A DNA stretch of 64,000 nt from Streptosporangium sp. NBC_01756 (GTDB lineage: Bacteria > Actinomycetota > Actinomycetes > Streptosporangiales > Streptosporangiaceae), in the NCBI RefSeq assembly GCF_035917975.1, contig NZ_CP109130.1, forward strand, positions 4,154,001 to 4,218,000, in the 5' to 3' direction. Below the pieces are notes generated by a model. It was not told the origin of the DNA and searched no databases. It saw nothing but the letters and a program-made list of their open reading frames with translations. The position numbers and the translations under genes were made by a program. Shown here one piece after another: positions 8,377 to 17,511 of the stretch (position 1 is the first letter of the stretch; each line of letters starts with the position of its first letter).

Positions 8377-9573
8377 GTGACTACGCCGCTGCTGCCCGAC
8401 CCCGAGCCCAGGCGGCGGGACTATGTGATCATCTCAGCCGATGATCATCTGATCGAACCGCCTGACATGTTCGAGGGACGCCTCCCCGAGAAATACGCCG
8501 ATCTCGCCCCCAAGGTGGTGGAGACCGACGCAGGCCACCAGGTCTGGCGGTACGGCGGGGCCAGCTACCCGTGCGCCGGGCTCGACGTGGGCGCCGGTCT
8601 GCCGCGCGAGCAGTGGACGCTCGATCCGGTGCGGTTCGAGCAGATGCGGCCGGGCTGCCACGACATCGAGGCCCGGATCGAGGACATGGACCGGGCCGGC
8701 GTCTGGGCGGCGCTGTGCTTCCCCGGCATGCTGGCCGGGCAGTCCGGGATGGTCTTCGCCAAGACCCGCGACCAGGAGCTGGGCCTGTCGGTCCTGCGGG
8801 CGTGGAACGACTGGCACGTCGACGTCTGGGCAGGCACCTACCCGGAGCGGATCATCGCCCTGCAGCTTCCCTGGCTGACCGATCCCGAGACCGCGGCCAA
8901 GGAGATCCGGGACAACGCCGCCCGAGGTTTCAAGGCCGTCCTGTTCCCGGAGTTCCCCACCCGGTTGCGCCTGCCGTCCATCCACAGCGACCACTGGGAC
9001 CCGTTCTTCCAGGCCTGCGAGGAGACGGGCACCGTCATCTGCCTGCACGCCGGAGCGGGCTCCTGGGCCCCGGTGCCCTCTCCGGACACCCCCATCGAGG
9101 CGATCACGACGCTGATGCCGACGAGCGCCATGTTCGCCTGCGCCGACTGGCTCTGGTCCGGCGTGCCGCTGCGCTTCCCCGCGCTGCGGATCCTGATCCT
9201 GGAGGGTGGCGTGGGCTGGCTGCCGATGCTGGCGGAACGGGCCGACTACGCCCTCGACCACCCGGTCGCGGGCGAGGCGGCCTGGGACGGCGGGCTGAAG
9301 CCCAGCGAGGTCCTGCGCCGCAACTTCTTCTTCGGCACGCTCAACGACCACGCCCTGTCGGGGGTGCGCCTGGCCGTGGGGCTGGAGCACGTCCTGCTGG
9401 AGAGCGGTTACCCGCACTCCGACTCCACCTGGCCCGACACGCAGCAGGCGGTGGCGTCGAACCTGGGCAGCCTGCCGGGCGCCGACATCGCCAGGGTGGC
9501 CTACGGCAACGCCGCCCGCCTGTTCGGCCACCCGCTCCCCTCGCGCGCCTGGCTCAGGATGGAAAACCTCTGA
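8377..9573 (+). CDS. Amidohydrolase (Amidohydrolase_2 / metal-dependent hydrolase)
   Basis: About 398 residues of the TIM-barrel amidohydrolase family (PF04909). Visible pieces are the N-terminal strand SADDHLIEPPDMF (the family Asp-x-His-x-x-E-P element), a central LHAGAGSW metal-site histidine, ILEGGVGWLPML and a late acidic strand ESGYPHSDSTWPDT. Relatives decarboxylate or hydrolyse aromatic or cyclic substrates; the actual substrate cannot be inferred. GTG 8377 was chosen over GTG 8347 because a promoter-like TTGATG/TACGGT pair fits leaderless initiation there. Its last 20 bases overlap the convergent YkvA-type gene. Confidence 0.82.
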   Translation: MTTPLLPDPEPRRRDYVIISADDHLIEPPDMFEGRLPEKYADLAPKVVETDAGHQVWRYGGASYPCAGLDVGAGLPREQWTLDPVRFEQMRPGCHDIEARIEDMDRAGVWAALCFPGMLAGQSGMVFAKTRDQELGLSVLRAWNDWHVDVWAGTYPERIIALQLPWLTDPETAAKEIRDNAARGFKAVLFPEFPTRLRLPSIHSDHWDPFFQACEETGTVICLHAGAGSWAPVPSPDTPIEAITTLMPTSAMFACADWLWSGVPLRFPALRILILEGGVGWLPMLAERADYALDHPVAGEAAWDGGLKPSEVLRRNFFFGTLNDHALSGVRLAVGLEHVLLESGYPHSDSTWPDTQQAVASNLGSLPGADIARVAYGNAARLFGHPLPSRAWLRMENL

Positions 9574-9892
9574 CCTGCTTGCGCTCCCAGTCGACGTAAC
9601 GACCGCTCTCCCCGAGCAGCGAGCCCATCAGCCACAGGAAGACCCCGAAGTCGTCGGCCACCCCGACGAGCATCAGGAAGTCCGGGACGACGTCGATGGG
9701 CGAGAGGATGTAGACCACACCCAGACCCATCATGGCCAGCTTGCTCTTGCCCAGGCCGGGGTACTGCCCGCGCATCACCGCGCCGACCATCTTCGGGATG
9801 GCCCGCAGCCGGGTGCCGAGGCCGGGGGAGCCCGGCTTCGTCACGGTCTTGTACGTCCGCCAGGCCTGTGCCGCACGCGCCGCCTTCGCCAT
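9554..9892 (-). CDS. YkvA/DUF1232 small membrane protein
   Basis: 112 residues. The diagnostic DUF1232 element YILSPIDVVPDF is present, followed by a hydrophobic DDFGVFLWLMGSLL helix. The protein has a basic N-terminus and one or two membrane-associated helices. Family members are widespread and of unknown biochemical role. It overlaps the 3' end of the amidohydrolase gene tail to tail by 20 bp, so each transcript is antisense to the other at its end. Confidence 0.82.
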   Translation of the reverse strand: MAKAARAAQAWRTYKTVTKPGSPGLGTRLRAIPKMVGAVMRGQYPGLGKSKLAMMGLGVVYILSPIDVVPDFLMLVGVADDFGVFLWLMGSLLGESGRYVDWERKQVRGFPS

Positions 9893-10000
9893 GGGGGAAC
9901 CTCCTTGGGAGCACGTTCGTCTGGCGGCCTCCTACCCGGCCGCCTCACGATATAACGCGTGATCTCCGGGCGGCGTTCCCCGCGGTGGGCCACATCACTG

Positions 10001-10969
10001 TCACCTCCGGCCGGGTGCCAGCTCCCGAACGGCCTGCGCGAGCGGGATCTCCCCGCCGGGGATCGGGGCGAGCACCGGGGTGTCCAGCCCGCTGTCCACG
10101 TACTGCTGGACCCTGGCCCGGCACGTCGCCGCGTCACCGTGCACGATGAGCGCGTCCACGACCTCGTCCGGGATGGCCCGCACGGCCGCCTGCCGGTCGC
10201 CGGCGGCCCACGCCTCGTGCATGGGCCGCAGCACCTCGCCCCGCCCCAGCCAGTCGTGGAAGGCCGCGTAGGCCGGGACGGTCAGGTAACCGGCGAGCAT
10301 CCGCCGACCGCGCTCGCGCACCCTGGCGGCGTCCTCACTGACGCACACGAACAGCCTGGCGATCAGCTCGGTCTCCGGCGCGACCTCCCCCCTGACCTTC
10401 CGCACGTCCTCCGGCGAGAGCCAGTTGGTGATCGCACCGTCGGCCTCGGCGGCGGCCAGGTGGAGCATCCGGGGCCGCAGGGCGGCGAGCACGATCTTCG
10501 GCGGGACCTTGGGAGCCTGTTCCAGCCGGAATCCTCTGACCTCGAACGTCTCGTACTTCTCGGTGACCTTCTCGCCCGTGAGGGCCTTCTTCAGGAAGCG
10601 CAGGGTGTCTCGGGTCCTGGCGAACGGCTTGACGAACTCGCCGGCGTTCCACCGCTCGACGATGGCCGGCGAGGAGGCCCCGATGCCGAGGACGAAACGT
10701 TCCGGGGCGAGGTCGGCGAGGGTGGCGGCCGACATGGCCAGCAGGGCGGGTCCGCGGGTGGAGACCGGGACGATCGCGCTGCCGAGCCGTACGCCGGGGG
10801 CCCATTCGGCGGCCAGCGCCAGCGGCACGAAGCCGTCGACGCCGTTGACCTCGGCGGACCAGATGTCGGTGTAGCCGAGTCCGGGCAGCTCGGCGACCAG
10901 GTCCCTGGACTCGGCGAGCGTGCGGTCATGGAAGGGGACCGTCATTCCCCAGCGTGCTCCGGTAGCCAT
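10001..10969 (-). CDS. LLM-class F420-dependent oxidoreductase
   Basis: 322 residues of the bacterial luciferase-like TIM-barrel family. Signals are GYTDIWSAEVNGVDGF, LGSAIVPVSTRGPALLAMSAATL, RFVLGIGASSP and a late ALIVHGDAATC region. The subgroup uses deazaflavin F420 in actinobacteria. ATG 10969 has an AGGAGG 8 bp upstream; the frame extends further upstream to 11035 but without a ribosome site. Substrate is unknown. Two inverted repeats in its promoter suggest repression by a TetR-type regulator encoded elsewhere, or at 4.5 or 12.8 kb. Confidence 0.83.
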   Translation of the reverse strand: MATGARWGMTVPFHDRTLAESRDLVAELPGLGYTDIWSAEVNGVDGFVPLALAAEWAPGVRLGSAIVPVSTRGPALLAMSAATLADLAPERFVLGIGASSPAIVERWNAGEFVKPFARTRDTLRFLKKALTGEKVTEKYETFEVRGFRLEQAPKVPPKIVLAALRPRMLHLAAAEADGAITNWLSPEDVRKVRGEVAPETELIARLFVCVSEDAARVRERGRRMLAGYLTVPAYAAFHDWLGRGEVLRPMHEAWAAGDRQAAVRAIPDEVVDALIVHGDAATCRARVQQYVDSGLDTPVLAPIPGGEIPLAQAVRELAPGRR

Positions 10970-10998
10970 CGTGCCGCCTCCTGCTCCTGGAACATCTC

Positions 10999-11013
10999 CA
11001 GAACGATGTTCTG
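10999..11013. promoter_or_regulatory. Inverted repeat (candidate operator) before the LLM oxidoreductase
   Basis: CAGAAC-GAT-GTTCTG, a perfect 6-3-6 palindrome 30 bp upstream of the ATG at 10969. An overlapping second dyad GAACAT...ATGTTC (10989-11011) shares the right arm. Confidence 0.45.
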
Positions 11014-11057
11014 ATGTAGCTTGCCCTACCACCATGCGAGTCCGTCAAGAGAACGAC

Positions 11058-11077
11058 CATACCAACCGGACGGTATG
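11058..11077. promoter_or_regulatory. TetR-type operator-like palindrome
   Basis: CATACC-N8-GGTATG with core ACCAACCGGACGGT. The ACC...GGT arms around a C/G centre resemble TetR-family operators. It lies between the leftward LLM oxidoreductase and the rightward proline-rich protein gene and could control either. Confidence 0.4.
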
Positions 11078-11150
11078 CCCAGAAGGAACGATCTTTACCG
11101 TGCGCCCACTTATCCCTACATGACTTTGCGTAAGATGTTAGAACCTTTGG

Positions 11151-11870
11151 GTGACGATGAGACGATGGCGGGCGCTACTGGGCGCAGCGGTCCTGGCGAC
11201 CGGTACGGCCGCGCCCCTGCTGGCCGGATTCGCCGATGGCGCGGCGTTCGCCCATGACCGAGACGATCCTCCGGCCCGGTGTCAGGAGGCGGACGACGGG
11301 TGGCTGCTCCACATCTCCGTCCCGGCGTGCGGGCCGCCCTTCCTCCTGCGGGTGACCATCGGAACCGGTTCGAGACCGGCGGAGCCGGAGCAGCCCGCGC
11401 CCGCGCCTCCGGCGGAGCTTCCGCCGGCGGCGCCCCCACCGGCGGATCCGGCCCCTCCCGCCCCGGAGCAGCCTGCCCCCGAGCAACCCGCACCCGAGCC
11501 GCCCGCACCCGAGCCGCCGGCGCCGACCCCGCCGGCTCCCCCACCCGTCCCGCCGGTGATCCCGGCACCGCCCCAGCCCCGGCCGTCCGCCACCCCGCCC
11601 GCGGAGCCGCCTCCGCCGTCGCGGCGGGCCGCCCTCCCGCCGGCGCTCCCCGCACCGACCCCGACCCCGACCCCGAGTCCGACCTCATCGCCCACGCCGC
11701 ACCCGGTCAGGCCTTCCGTCTTCGCCCGCCCCCTGGAGCGGCAGATGGCGCCGAACCGCTTCGCCGACCGGCGCCAGGGCACCGATCGCAGGCTGGTCAT
11801 CTTGGTGGTCTTCACCGGCGTCATCTCGGTCAGCGCGGTCGCCGCGCTCAACGGCAGGGCACGCCGGTAA
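11151..11870 (+). CDS. Exported proline-rich protein with C-terminal membrane anchor
   Basis: 239 residues: a basic start plus hydrophobic signal segment (residues 5-30), a short domain with two Cys (about 44 and 60), then a 120-residue low-complexity P/A/E region containing repeated PEQPAPEPPAP units and a PTPTPTPSPT tract, and a C-terminal hydrophobic helix (about 211-232) ending in Arg. This looks like a cell-wall-spanning stalk with a membrane anchor. There is no LPxTG motif. No function is assigned. GTG 11151 or ATG 11157 are both possible starts. Confidence 0.6.
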   Translation: MTMRRWRALLGAAVLATGTAAPLLAGFADGAAFAHDRDDPPARCQEADDGWLLHISVPACGPPFLLRVTIGTGSRPAEPEQPAPAPPAELPPAAPPPADPAPPAPEQPAPEQPAPEPPAPEPPAPTPPAPPPVPPVIPAPPQPRPSATPPAEPPPPSRRAALPPALPAPTPTPTPSPTSSPTPHPVRPSVFARPLERQMAPNRFADRRQGTDRRLVILVVFTGVISVSAVAALNGRARR

Positions 11871-11872
11871 CA

Positions 11873-11924
11873 ACGCACGGAAGAGCCCGCCGGCGGAGGT
11901 CCACCGGCGGGCTCTTCCGTGCGT
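11873..11924. terminator. Strong bidirectional hairpin terminator
   Basis: Perfect 21-bp arms (11873-11893 and 11904-11924) with a 10-nt loop, starting ACGCACGGAAGAGC. It separates two convergent genes and can serve both. Confidence 0.8.
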
Positions 11925-11930
11925 CGAGCG

Positions 11931-12707
11931 CTACTCCGCGGTGAACGGCGCAGGGAAGCGGTAGTCGATCTGGTCGTACTGCTGCTGCGCCTCCTTGAAG
12001 GCGTCGGGACCGATCGCGCTCAGCCCGCTGAACGGATGGCTGATCAGCATGATGAAACCGATCCCGATGATGACCACGGCGACCCTGACGGCGTCGCCGA
12101 TGACCGACGGCATCGTCGGCCTCACCCCGAGCGTCCAGGGCAGCGCGATCACCAGCAGACCGGAGACGAGCATGGAGATCACGAAGATGGCCTCCAGGCC
12201 CGATCCGGCGTCGTCCGCACGGAGAGCACGCGCGTGGGCGACCTCGGAGACACGGCTGAGCGCGTCCTGCTGGAGACTCTTGCTCTCCTCTCCGACCGGC
12301 CGGAGCTGGATCGTCGCGGCCCGCAGGTCCTTGAGCGTCTTGGTGGGAATGGGCGACATCTCGCCTCTGGCCATCAGCGGCCAGTCGAGCTCGGCGCTCT
12401 GGGCGGAGTACTGCCGGATCTGCGACCGGATGGGAGCCGCCTCCGGGATCGGCGCCACCGACCAGTACATCTCGGTCAGCGTCTCCGCCTCGGCCTGGAC
12501 GTCGGTCTGCGAGGTCGCGAGCGCGTCACGGCAGAGCACCGCGGCGTAGGCCAGCACCAGCAGGTAGACGGCGAGGGCGAGATTGGCGGCGAAGTCCACC
12601 GACGCGGCGCCGTTGCCGTCGTCCGCCCTGCCCCTCCGCCTGAGCGCGAGAAGCGCGATCAGCATGATCCCGACAGCGACTACGACCAGTACGGTTACCC
12701 AGCCCAT
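11931..12707 (-). CDS. DUF4239 (bestrophin-like) membrane protein
   Basis: 258 residues. Two N-terminal membrane helices (about 3-22 and 40-60), a long soluble helical domain, then two C-terminal helices (about 172-192 and 207-225). The pattern and segments such as IFVISMLVSGLLVIALPW and the SHPFSG loop match DUF4239 proteins, which resemble bestrophin channels in layout. Whether it conducts ions is unknown. Single gene, between a shared terminator and a TetR gene on the same strand. Confidence 0.75.
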   Translation of the reverse strand: MGWVTVLVVVAVGIMLIALLALRRRGRADDGNGAASVDFAANLALAVYLLVLAYAAVLCRDALATSQTDVQAEAETLTEMYWSVAPIPEAAPIRSQIRQYSAQSAELDWPLMARGEMSPIPTKTLKDLRAATIQLRPVGEESKSLQQDALSRVSEVAHARALRADDAGSGLEAIFVISMLVSGLLVIALPWTLGVRPTMPSVIGDAVRVAVVIIGIGFIMLISHPFSGLSAIGPDAFKEAQQQYDQIDYRFPAPFTAE

Positions 12708-12788
12708 GGGACTCCCTCGAACTCGTCATCAAAGTAACCACTGAGGGTAATGACTCCGTTACGGGAATTCTCGTGGTTCGCCCAGACT

Positions 12789-13475
12789 TCACGCCCGAAG
12801 TTCGTGAACCCCCGCGATGAAGTCGCGGGCGACGCCGCGCAGGCCCGGCAGATGGGAGAGTCCGACCAGCCGGTCCACCATCGGCACGCTGAGTTCGATG
12901 AACCGGTAGGTCCGCCGGCATCCTTCCGAGGTGTCGTGCACCCAGAACATCACGACCCCCATCGACAGCAGCCAGAGCAGCTCGGGCAGCTCGGCCCTGA
13001 GCTCCGAGTCCATCCGGTCCGCCGAACCCTCCACCACCCTGCGGTAGATCTCGATCGCCGAGTCCCGGGCGGGCGACGACTCCGCACTGAACGGGCTCAG
13101 CGGGTTGCTCGGCTCGGCCGCGTGCTTGAAGAACTTCACCGCGAACTCGTGATACGGCTCGGAGACCCGCACCCACTCCCGGAGCACACCGCCCAATCGC
13201 AGGGCGAAGGACGGCTCGGTGGCCAGCAACTCCTCGCAGGCGGCCTCGTGCTCGGCCTGCGCTCTGTCGTAGTACGCCTGGACCAGGGCTTCCTTGGAGG
13301 CGAAGTAGTAGTAGGCGTTTCCCACCGAGACTCCCGCCTCGGCGGCGATGGCCCGCATCGTGGTGGCTTCGTATCCGCGCTCGCGGAACAGCCTCAGGGC
13401 CGTCTCCACGATGACTTCGCGGGTCTTGTCTGATCCACGGCTTCTCTGCTGGGTCGGCTCGGCCACATTCGTCAC
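12789..13475 (-). CDS. TetR-family transcriptional regulator
   Basis: 228 residues. The helix-turn-helix is canonical (IVETALRLFRERGYEATTMRAIAAEAGVSVGNAYYYFASKE in pattern). The C-terminal domain contains FVMFWVHDTSEG-like aromatic helices. The inverted repeat TGACCT-CGTT-AGGTCA lies 12 bp upstream of the start, consistent with autoregulation. The DUF4239 gene follows 81 bp downstream on the same strand and may be its partner; the peptidase-like gene is divergent. Confidence 0.87.
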   Translation of the reverse strand: MTNVAEPTQQRSRGSDKTREVIVETALRLFRERGYEATTMRAIAAEAGVSVGNAYYYFASKEALVQAYYDRAQAEHEAACEELLATEPSFALRLGGVLREWVRVSEPYHEFAVKFFKHAAEPSNPLSPFSAESSPARDSAIEIYRRVVEGSADRMDSELRAELPELLWLLSMGVVMFWVHDTSEGCRRTYRFIELSVPMVDRLVGLSHLPGLRGVARDFIAGVHELRA

Positions 13476-13486
13476 TGTACGACCCG

Positions 13487-13502
13487 TGACCTCGTTAGGT
13501 CA
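13487..13502. promoter_or_regulatory. Likely TetR operator
   Basis: Perfect palindrome TGACCT-CGTT-AGGTCA, 12 bp upstream of the TetR start codon and 120 bp upstream of the divergent exported-peptidase gene. Confidence 0.55.
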
Positions 13503-13621
13503 TCGCGCCGCACGATGATCACCATCACAGGACAAAATCCCCCCGTACAGAGGGGTCATACCGGTTGCAATGTGGGATTGATCCTTCTGGTGGGAGGGCT
13601 CCTGTCACAAGGGATAAAACG

Positions 13622-14317
13622 ATGGAGACACCTCCAGGTAAACAGAGGGCTGCGCGACCGGTGATCGGAGCGCTTCTGGTCCTGCAGATATCGCTCATCA
13701 CCATGGCCCTGTCCGGCACCGCCCGGGCGGACACACCGCCGCCGACCGCCGCCATCGCCGTTCCCCCCGCCGCCGCGACCCACCCCACCGATGTTCACGG
13801 TGTCGTCGCCCGGACCGTCGCCACCGACGCCCGAGCCGAGGTCCAGCGCTCCGCACCGAACCCGTACCAGCAGGCGGCGGTGGTCCGGAAGACGGCGGAG
13901 AAGGCGGGAACGAAGCCCGACCGGCCGATACGGCTCGGCCAGACTCAGGCCTTCCAGCGCCTCAGGAACGCCGGCCTGCGCTGGAAGTCGTCCGGAGGAT
14001 GCACCAACCGCCGGCTCGGGCACTGCACCTCGCTGACCGCGGTGCGGACCGCCACGGTGAACGACGTGATCGATCTGAAGCGCGAAAGCAAGTGCCCGGT
14101 CGTCATCACCGGCGGCACCGAGGTCGGCCACGCACCCGGCCGCTACAGCCATCACCGGGGCTACAAACTGGACATCCGCCCCAACCGCTGCATCAGCGAC
14201 TACATCACGGGCGGGCGGAGCGCCGACGGCGTCCGCGGCGACGGCGCCCCCTTCTACCGCCGCGCGGGAACCGTCTACGCCCGCGAGCCCGACCACTGGG
14301 ACATCCTCTTCCGCTGA
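13622..14317 (+). CDS. Exported M15-like (LAS-fold) peptidase homologue
   Basis: 231 residues. A signal peptide occupies residues 1-37 (VIGALLVLQISLITMALSGTARA). The C-terminal domain contains SHHRGYKLDI, which fits the S-x-H-x-x-G-x-x-x-D zinc motif of D,D-carboxypeptidase/M15 enzymes, and EPDHWDILF, which corresponds to the terminal E-x-x-H motif. Four Cys probably form disulfides. ATG 13622 follows AAGGGATAAAACG. A peptidoglycan-cleaving role is inferred; the motif spacing is not identical to VanX or VanY, so it may be a diverged or inactive member. Confidence 0.6.
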   Translation: METPPGKQRAARPVIGALLVLQISLITMALSGTARADTPPPTAAIAVPPAAATHPTDVHGVVARTVATDARAEVQRSAPNPYQQAAVVRKTAEKAGTKPDRPIRLGQTQAFQRLRNAGLRWKSSGGCTNRRLGHCTSLTAVRTATVNDVIDLKRESKCPVVITGGTEVGHAPGRYSHHRGYKLDIRPNRCISDYITGGRSADGVRGDGAPFYRRAGTVYAREPDHWDILFR

Positions 14318-14482
14318 CGCCCCCGTTCTCCCGGCCGTACGGACCTCCCGCATGTCACCTCGGGCCCGTACCCTCCGGCCCGACCACGTAGACCGGCACG
14401 GGCCGCCACCCGCCCCGCGGAGCCGTATCCGGCCCCCGGCCGGAGCACACGGGATTCATAGGCCACGGCCCGATGAGGCGGG

Positions 14483-14515
14483 ACCGTACGGCGGCGCCCG
14501 GCGCCGCCGTACGGT
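14483..14515. terminator. GC-rich palindromic hairpin
   Basis: 16-bp arms beginning ACCGTACGGCGGCGCC around a single central base. It lies between the convergent peptidase-like gene and asd and probably terminates both. Confidence 0.65.
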
Positions 14516-14551
14516 GAGAAAGGGCTTCCGTCCCGTCGGCGAACGGGCCGG

Positions 14552-15619
14552 CTACCCGAGCTCGGCCACGACCAGTTCGGCGATCTCCGCGGCGTTCAGG
14601 GCCGCCCCCTTGCGGAGGTTGTCCCCGCAGACGAACAGGTCCAGGGTGTTCGGGAAGTCGAGCGCCTGGCGGATGCGGCCCACGTAGGTGGGGTCGGTGC
14701 CGACGACGTCGGCCGGAGTCGGGAAGACCCCGTTGGCCGGGTCGTCCATGACGACCACGGTCGGGGCGGCCTCCAGGATCCGGTGGGCGTCGGCGACGGT
14801 GACCTCACGCTCGAAGGTCGCGTGCACGGCCAGCGAGTGGGTCGTGATCACCGGAACACGGACGCAGGTCGCCGAGACCTTCAGGTCGTCGATCCCCAGG
14901 ATCTTCCGGGACTCGTTGCGGAGCTTGATCTCCTCGGAGGCCCAGCCGCCGTCCTTGAGCGACCCCGCCCACGGGACGACGTTGAACGCCACCGGTGCGG
15001 GGAACGGCGACTCGGCCTCGCCGAGCTTGTTCTGCAGCGCCTTGCGTACGTCTCCGGCGGTCTGCCCGACCGTCCGGTCACCCGCGAGGGCCTCGACCTC
15101 GTCGTAGAGGCGGGCCGAACCGGCCACACCGGCCCCGGAGACCGCCTGGTAGGAGGCGACCACCAGCGAGCGCAGGCCGTACTCGTCGTGGAGCGCGCCC
15201 ATCGCGGCCATCATCGACAGCGTGGTGCAGTTGGGGGTGGAGATGATGCCCAGCGGCCGGTTCCGCGCGGCCTCCGGGTTGACCTCCGGCACGACCAGGG
15301 GGACCTCGGGGTTCATCCGGAAGGTGCCCGACTTGTCGACGGCGACCGCGCCGCGCTCGGCGGCGATCGGCACCCAGACCGCGGAGACCTCGTCCGGCAC
15401 GTCGAAGATCGCGATGTCCACGCCGTCGAAGACCTCGGGGGTCATCTCCTGGACGACCACGTCCTCCCCGCGGACCCGCAGGACCTTGCCGGCCGACCGG
15501 GCGGACGCGACGAGTCTGATCTCACCGTAGATGTCCGCACGGTTGGAGATGATGTCGCGCATGACGGTGCCGACGGCACCGGTCGCACCGATCAGGGCGA
15601 GGGTGGGCTTGCGGCTCAT
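14552..15619 (-). CDS. asd: Aspartate-semialdehyde dehydrogenase
   Basis: 355 residues. It reduces aspartyl phosphate to aspartate semialdehyde with NADPH, the branch-point for diaminopimelate/lysine, methionine and threonine. It has the NADP-binding GATGAVG at residues 11-17 and the catalytic Cys in [11 protein letters not shown] (near residue 130), plus the C-terminal [13 protein letters not shown] helix. Length is normal for the family. The start ATG overlaps the lysC stop (ATGA, 15616-15619), so the two are translationally coupled. Confidence 0.97.
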   Translation of the reverse strand: MSRKPTLALIGATGAVGTVMRDIISNRADIYGEIRLVASARSAGKVLRVRGEDVVVQEMTPEVFDGVDIAIFDVPDEVSAVWVPIAAERGAVAVDKSGTFRMNPEVPLVVPEVNPEAARNRPLGIISTPNCTTLSMMAAMGALHDEYGLRSLVVASYQAVSGAGVAGSARLYDEVEALAGDRTVGQTAGDVRKALQNKLGEAESPFPAPVAFNVVPWAGSLKDGGWASEEIKLRNESRKILGIDDLKVSATCVRVPVITTHSLAVHATFEREVTVADAHRILEAAPTVVVMDDPANGVFPTPADVVGTDPTYVGRIRQALDFPNTLDLFVCGDNLRKGAALNAAEIAELVVAELG

Positions 15620-16137
15620 CGGCCAGTACCTCCGTAGATCACAGCTTCAACCTGGTCGGCGTCGAGGTTGAACGCGTGGTGCGCGGCGGTGACCGCCGAG
15701 TCCACGTCGTCCTGCCCGACGATCACCGAGATGCGGATCTCCGAGGTGGAGATCATCTCGATGTTCACCCCCGCGTCGGCGATGGCGGCGAAGAACGTCG
15801 CGGTGACGCCGGGGTGCGAGCGCATGCCCGCGCCGATCAGCGACACCTTCCCGATCTGGTCGTCGAAGAGCAGCGACTCGAAGCCGATGTCCTCCTGGAT
15901 CTTCTTCAGTGCGGTGAGCGCCGTGGAACCGTCGGTCGTGGGCAGCGTGAAGGAGATGTCCGTCCGGCCGGTCGCCGCCGCCGACACGTTCTGCACGATC
16001 ATGTCGATGTTGACTTCGGCGTCGGCCAGCGTTTTGAAGATCGTGGCAGCCTCGCCGACCTTGTCGGGCACCCCGACAACGGTGATCTTGGCCTCGCTCC
16101 GGTCGTGTGCGACGCCGGAGATGATGGGCTGCTCCAT
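15616..16137 (-). CDS. lysC: Aspartate kinase beta subunit (in-frame internal start within lysC)
   Basis: ATG 16137 begins [17 protein letters not shown] and would encode 173 residues containing only the two ACT domains. GAAGGAAC (complement of 16142-16149) stands 4-5 bp upstream, a far better ribosome site than chance would give inside a coding region. Corynebacterium and Bacillus aspartokinases are known alpha2beta2 enzymes made by exactly this overlapping arrangement. Internal initiation here is inferred from that precedent and the visible site. Confidence 0.75.
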   Translation of the reverse strand: MEQPIISGVAHDRSEAKITVVGVPDKVGEAATIFKTLADAEVNIDMIVQNVSAAATGRTDISFTLPTTDGSTALTALKKIQEDIGFESLLFDDQIGKVSLIGAGMRSHPGVTATFFAAIADAGVNIEMISTSEIRISVIVGQDDVDSAVTAAHHAFNLDADQVEAVIYGGTGR

Positions 16138-16890
16138 CTCTGTTCCTTCACTGTCGGGGTCGGAGATGACCCACGTGCCTTCCTTGGTGCTGAACGAGCT
16201 TCTGACGTGGATCGGCACGTTGAAACGGCGAGCGTACTCCACGCAGCGCAGATGCAGGATCTTCGCGCCGCAGGCCGCCATCTCCATCATCTCCTCATAG
16301 GAGATCTTGGGGATCTTACGGGCGACGGGGACGATGCGGGGATCGGCCGTGAAGATGCCGTCCACGTCGGTGTAGATCTCACACACGTCGGCGTTCAGGG
16401 CGGCGGCCAGCGCGACGGCGGTCGTGTCCGAGCCGCCCCGCCCGAGTGTGGTGATGTCCTTGGTGTCCTGGGAGACGCCCTGGAAGCCGGCCACGATCGC
16501 GATCTGACCGCTGTCGAGCGCGCCCTGGATCCGGCCGGGCGTCACGTCGATGATGCGGGCGCGGCCGTGGGACGAGTCGGTGATCACTCCGGCCTGGGAA
16601 CCGGTGAACGAACGCGCCTCCTGCCCCAGGTTGGCGATCGCCATCGCCAGCAACGCCATCGAGATGCGCTCACCGGAGGTGAGCAGCATGTCGAGCTCCC
16701 GCCCCGGGGGGAGCGGCGAGACCTGCTGGGCGAGGTCCAGCAACTCGTCGGTGGTGTCGCCCATCGCCGAGACGATCACCACGACGTCGTTGCCGGCTTT
16801 TTTCGTCGCGACGATCCGCTGGGCGACCCGCTTGATGCAGGACGCGTCGGCGACGGACGAACCACCGTACTTCTGAACAACGAGCGCCAC
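15616..16890 (-). CDS. lysC: Aspartate kinase (alpha subunit)
   Basis: 424 residues, phosphorylating aspartate as the first committed step of the aspartate pathway. The N-terminal amino-acid-kinase domain starts [12 protein letters not shown], with [27 protein letters not shown] as the catalytic loop region. Two ACT domains (from about residue 265) bind lysine and threonine for feedback inhibition. GTG 16890 is preceded by GGAGAC; an upstream in-frame start at 16908 is less likely. An internal start yields the separate beta subunit. Operon with asd. Confidence 0.97.
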   Translation of the reverse strand: MALVVQKYGGSSVADASCIKRVAQRIVATKKAGNDVVVIVSAMGDTTDELLDLAQQVSPLPPGRELDMLLTSGERISMALLAMAIANLGQEARSFTGSQAGVITDSSHGRARIIDVTPGRIQGALDSGQIAIVAGFQGVSQDTKDITTLGRGGSDTTAVALAAALNADVCEIYTDVDGIFTADPRIVPVARKIPKISYEEMMEMAACGAKILHLRCVEYARRFNVPIHVRSSFSTKEGTWVISDPDSEGTEMEQPIISGVAHDRSEAKITVVGVPDKVGEAATIFKTLADAEVNIDMIVQNVSAAATGRTDISFTLPTTDGSTALTALKKIQEDIGFESLLFDDQIGKVSLIGAGMRSHPGVTATFFAAIADAGVNIEMISTSEIRISVIVGQDDVDSAVTAAHHAFNLDADQVEAVIYGGTGR

Positions 16891-16980
16891 GAGATGTCTC
16901 CGAAGCAATCTAGGGCTGTGGAGCTCACATTCTACTGGCGCATCGGTAGATCACCCCGAGTCCGGCCAATATGTGGACGA

Positions 16981-17511
16981 TCACACTGTTGTGCGTTCCT
17001 CCGCCACATCGAGACGGGTGTGCGCGACGAGCGCCTGAAGTGCGCGCATCGCAGCTCCGGCGTGGTTGCCCCAGGTGTTGAAGTAGGAGTACTGCCACCA
17101 CCACAGGGCCTCCAGCGGGCGACCCGCCTGGTAGTGCCGGAGACCGTGGAGGAGATCGGCGGCCACGGCCGTCAGGTCGTCCGACAGCCGGTACGGCGTG
17201 ACCCCCGTGTCCTTGTAGGGGTCGAAGACCTCGGCGTAGTCGTCCACCGGGCCCAGCCGCTCGGCGAGGGCCGTACGGACGGCGTCGACGTCCGGGTCCT
17301 CGCTCAGGTGCGGCTCCCAGTTGCCGGACAGGATCACGTCCTGGCTGGCACCGAGCTGTGCGCCCGCCGAGCTGACCTGGGCCACCTCCACCAGCAGCAG
17401 CGGCAGGACGGCGTCTCCGCCCTCGCCACCGGCCAGCCTGGTCAGGCCGTCGATGTAGTTCTCCGCGTGCTCGGCGATCCGTTCGGCGAGCGCACTCCAT
17501 GCGTCAGACAT
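16981..17511 (-). CDS. DUF5063-family protein
   Basis: 176 residues, soluble, mainly helical, with conserved aromatic stretches [30 protein letters not shown] and [17 protein letters not shown]. Members sit beside recR in many actinobacteria; the function is unknown. ATG 17511 lies within the recR stop region (8-bp overlap) and has GGAGG about 8 bp upstream, so it is coupled to recR. The longer in-frame extension upstream lies inside recR and is not supported. Confidence 0.8.
   Translation of the reverse strand: MSDAWSALAERIAEHAENYIDGLTRLAGGEGGDAVLPLLLVEVAQVSSAGAQLGASQDVILSGNWEPHLSEDPDVDAVRTALAERLGPVDDYAEVFDPYKDTGVTPYRLSDDLTAVAADLLHGLRHYQAGRPLEALWWWQYSYFNTWGNHAGAAMRALQALVAHTRLDVAEERTTV

Noticed and set aside
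13503-13621. Cyclic-di-AMP (ydaO-type) riboswitch before the exported peptidase gene
   Set aside because: Such riboswitches precede cell-wall hydrolase genes in actinobacteria, but the conserved core sequences were not found here.
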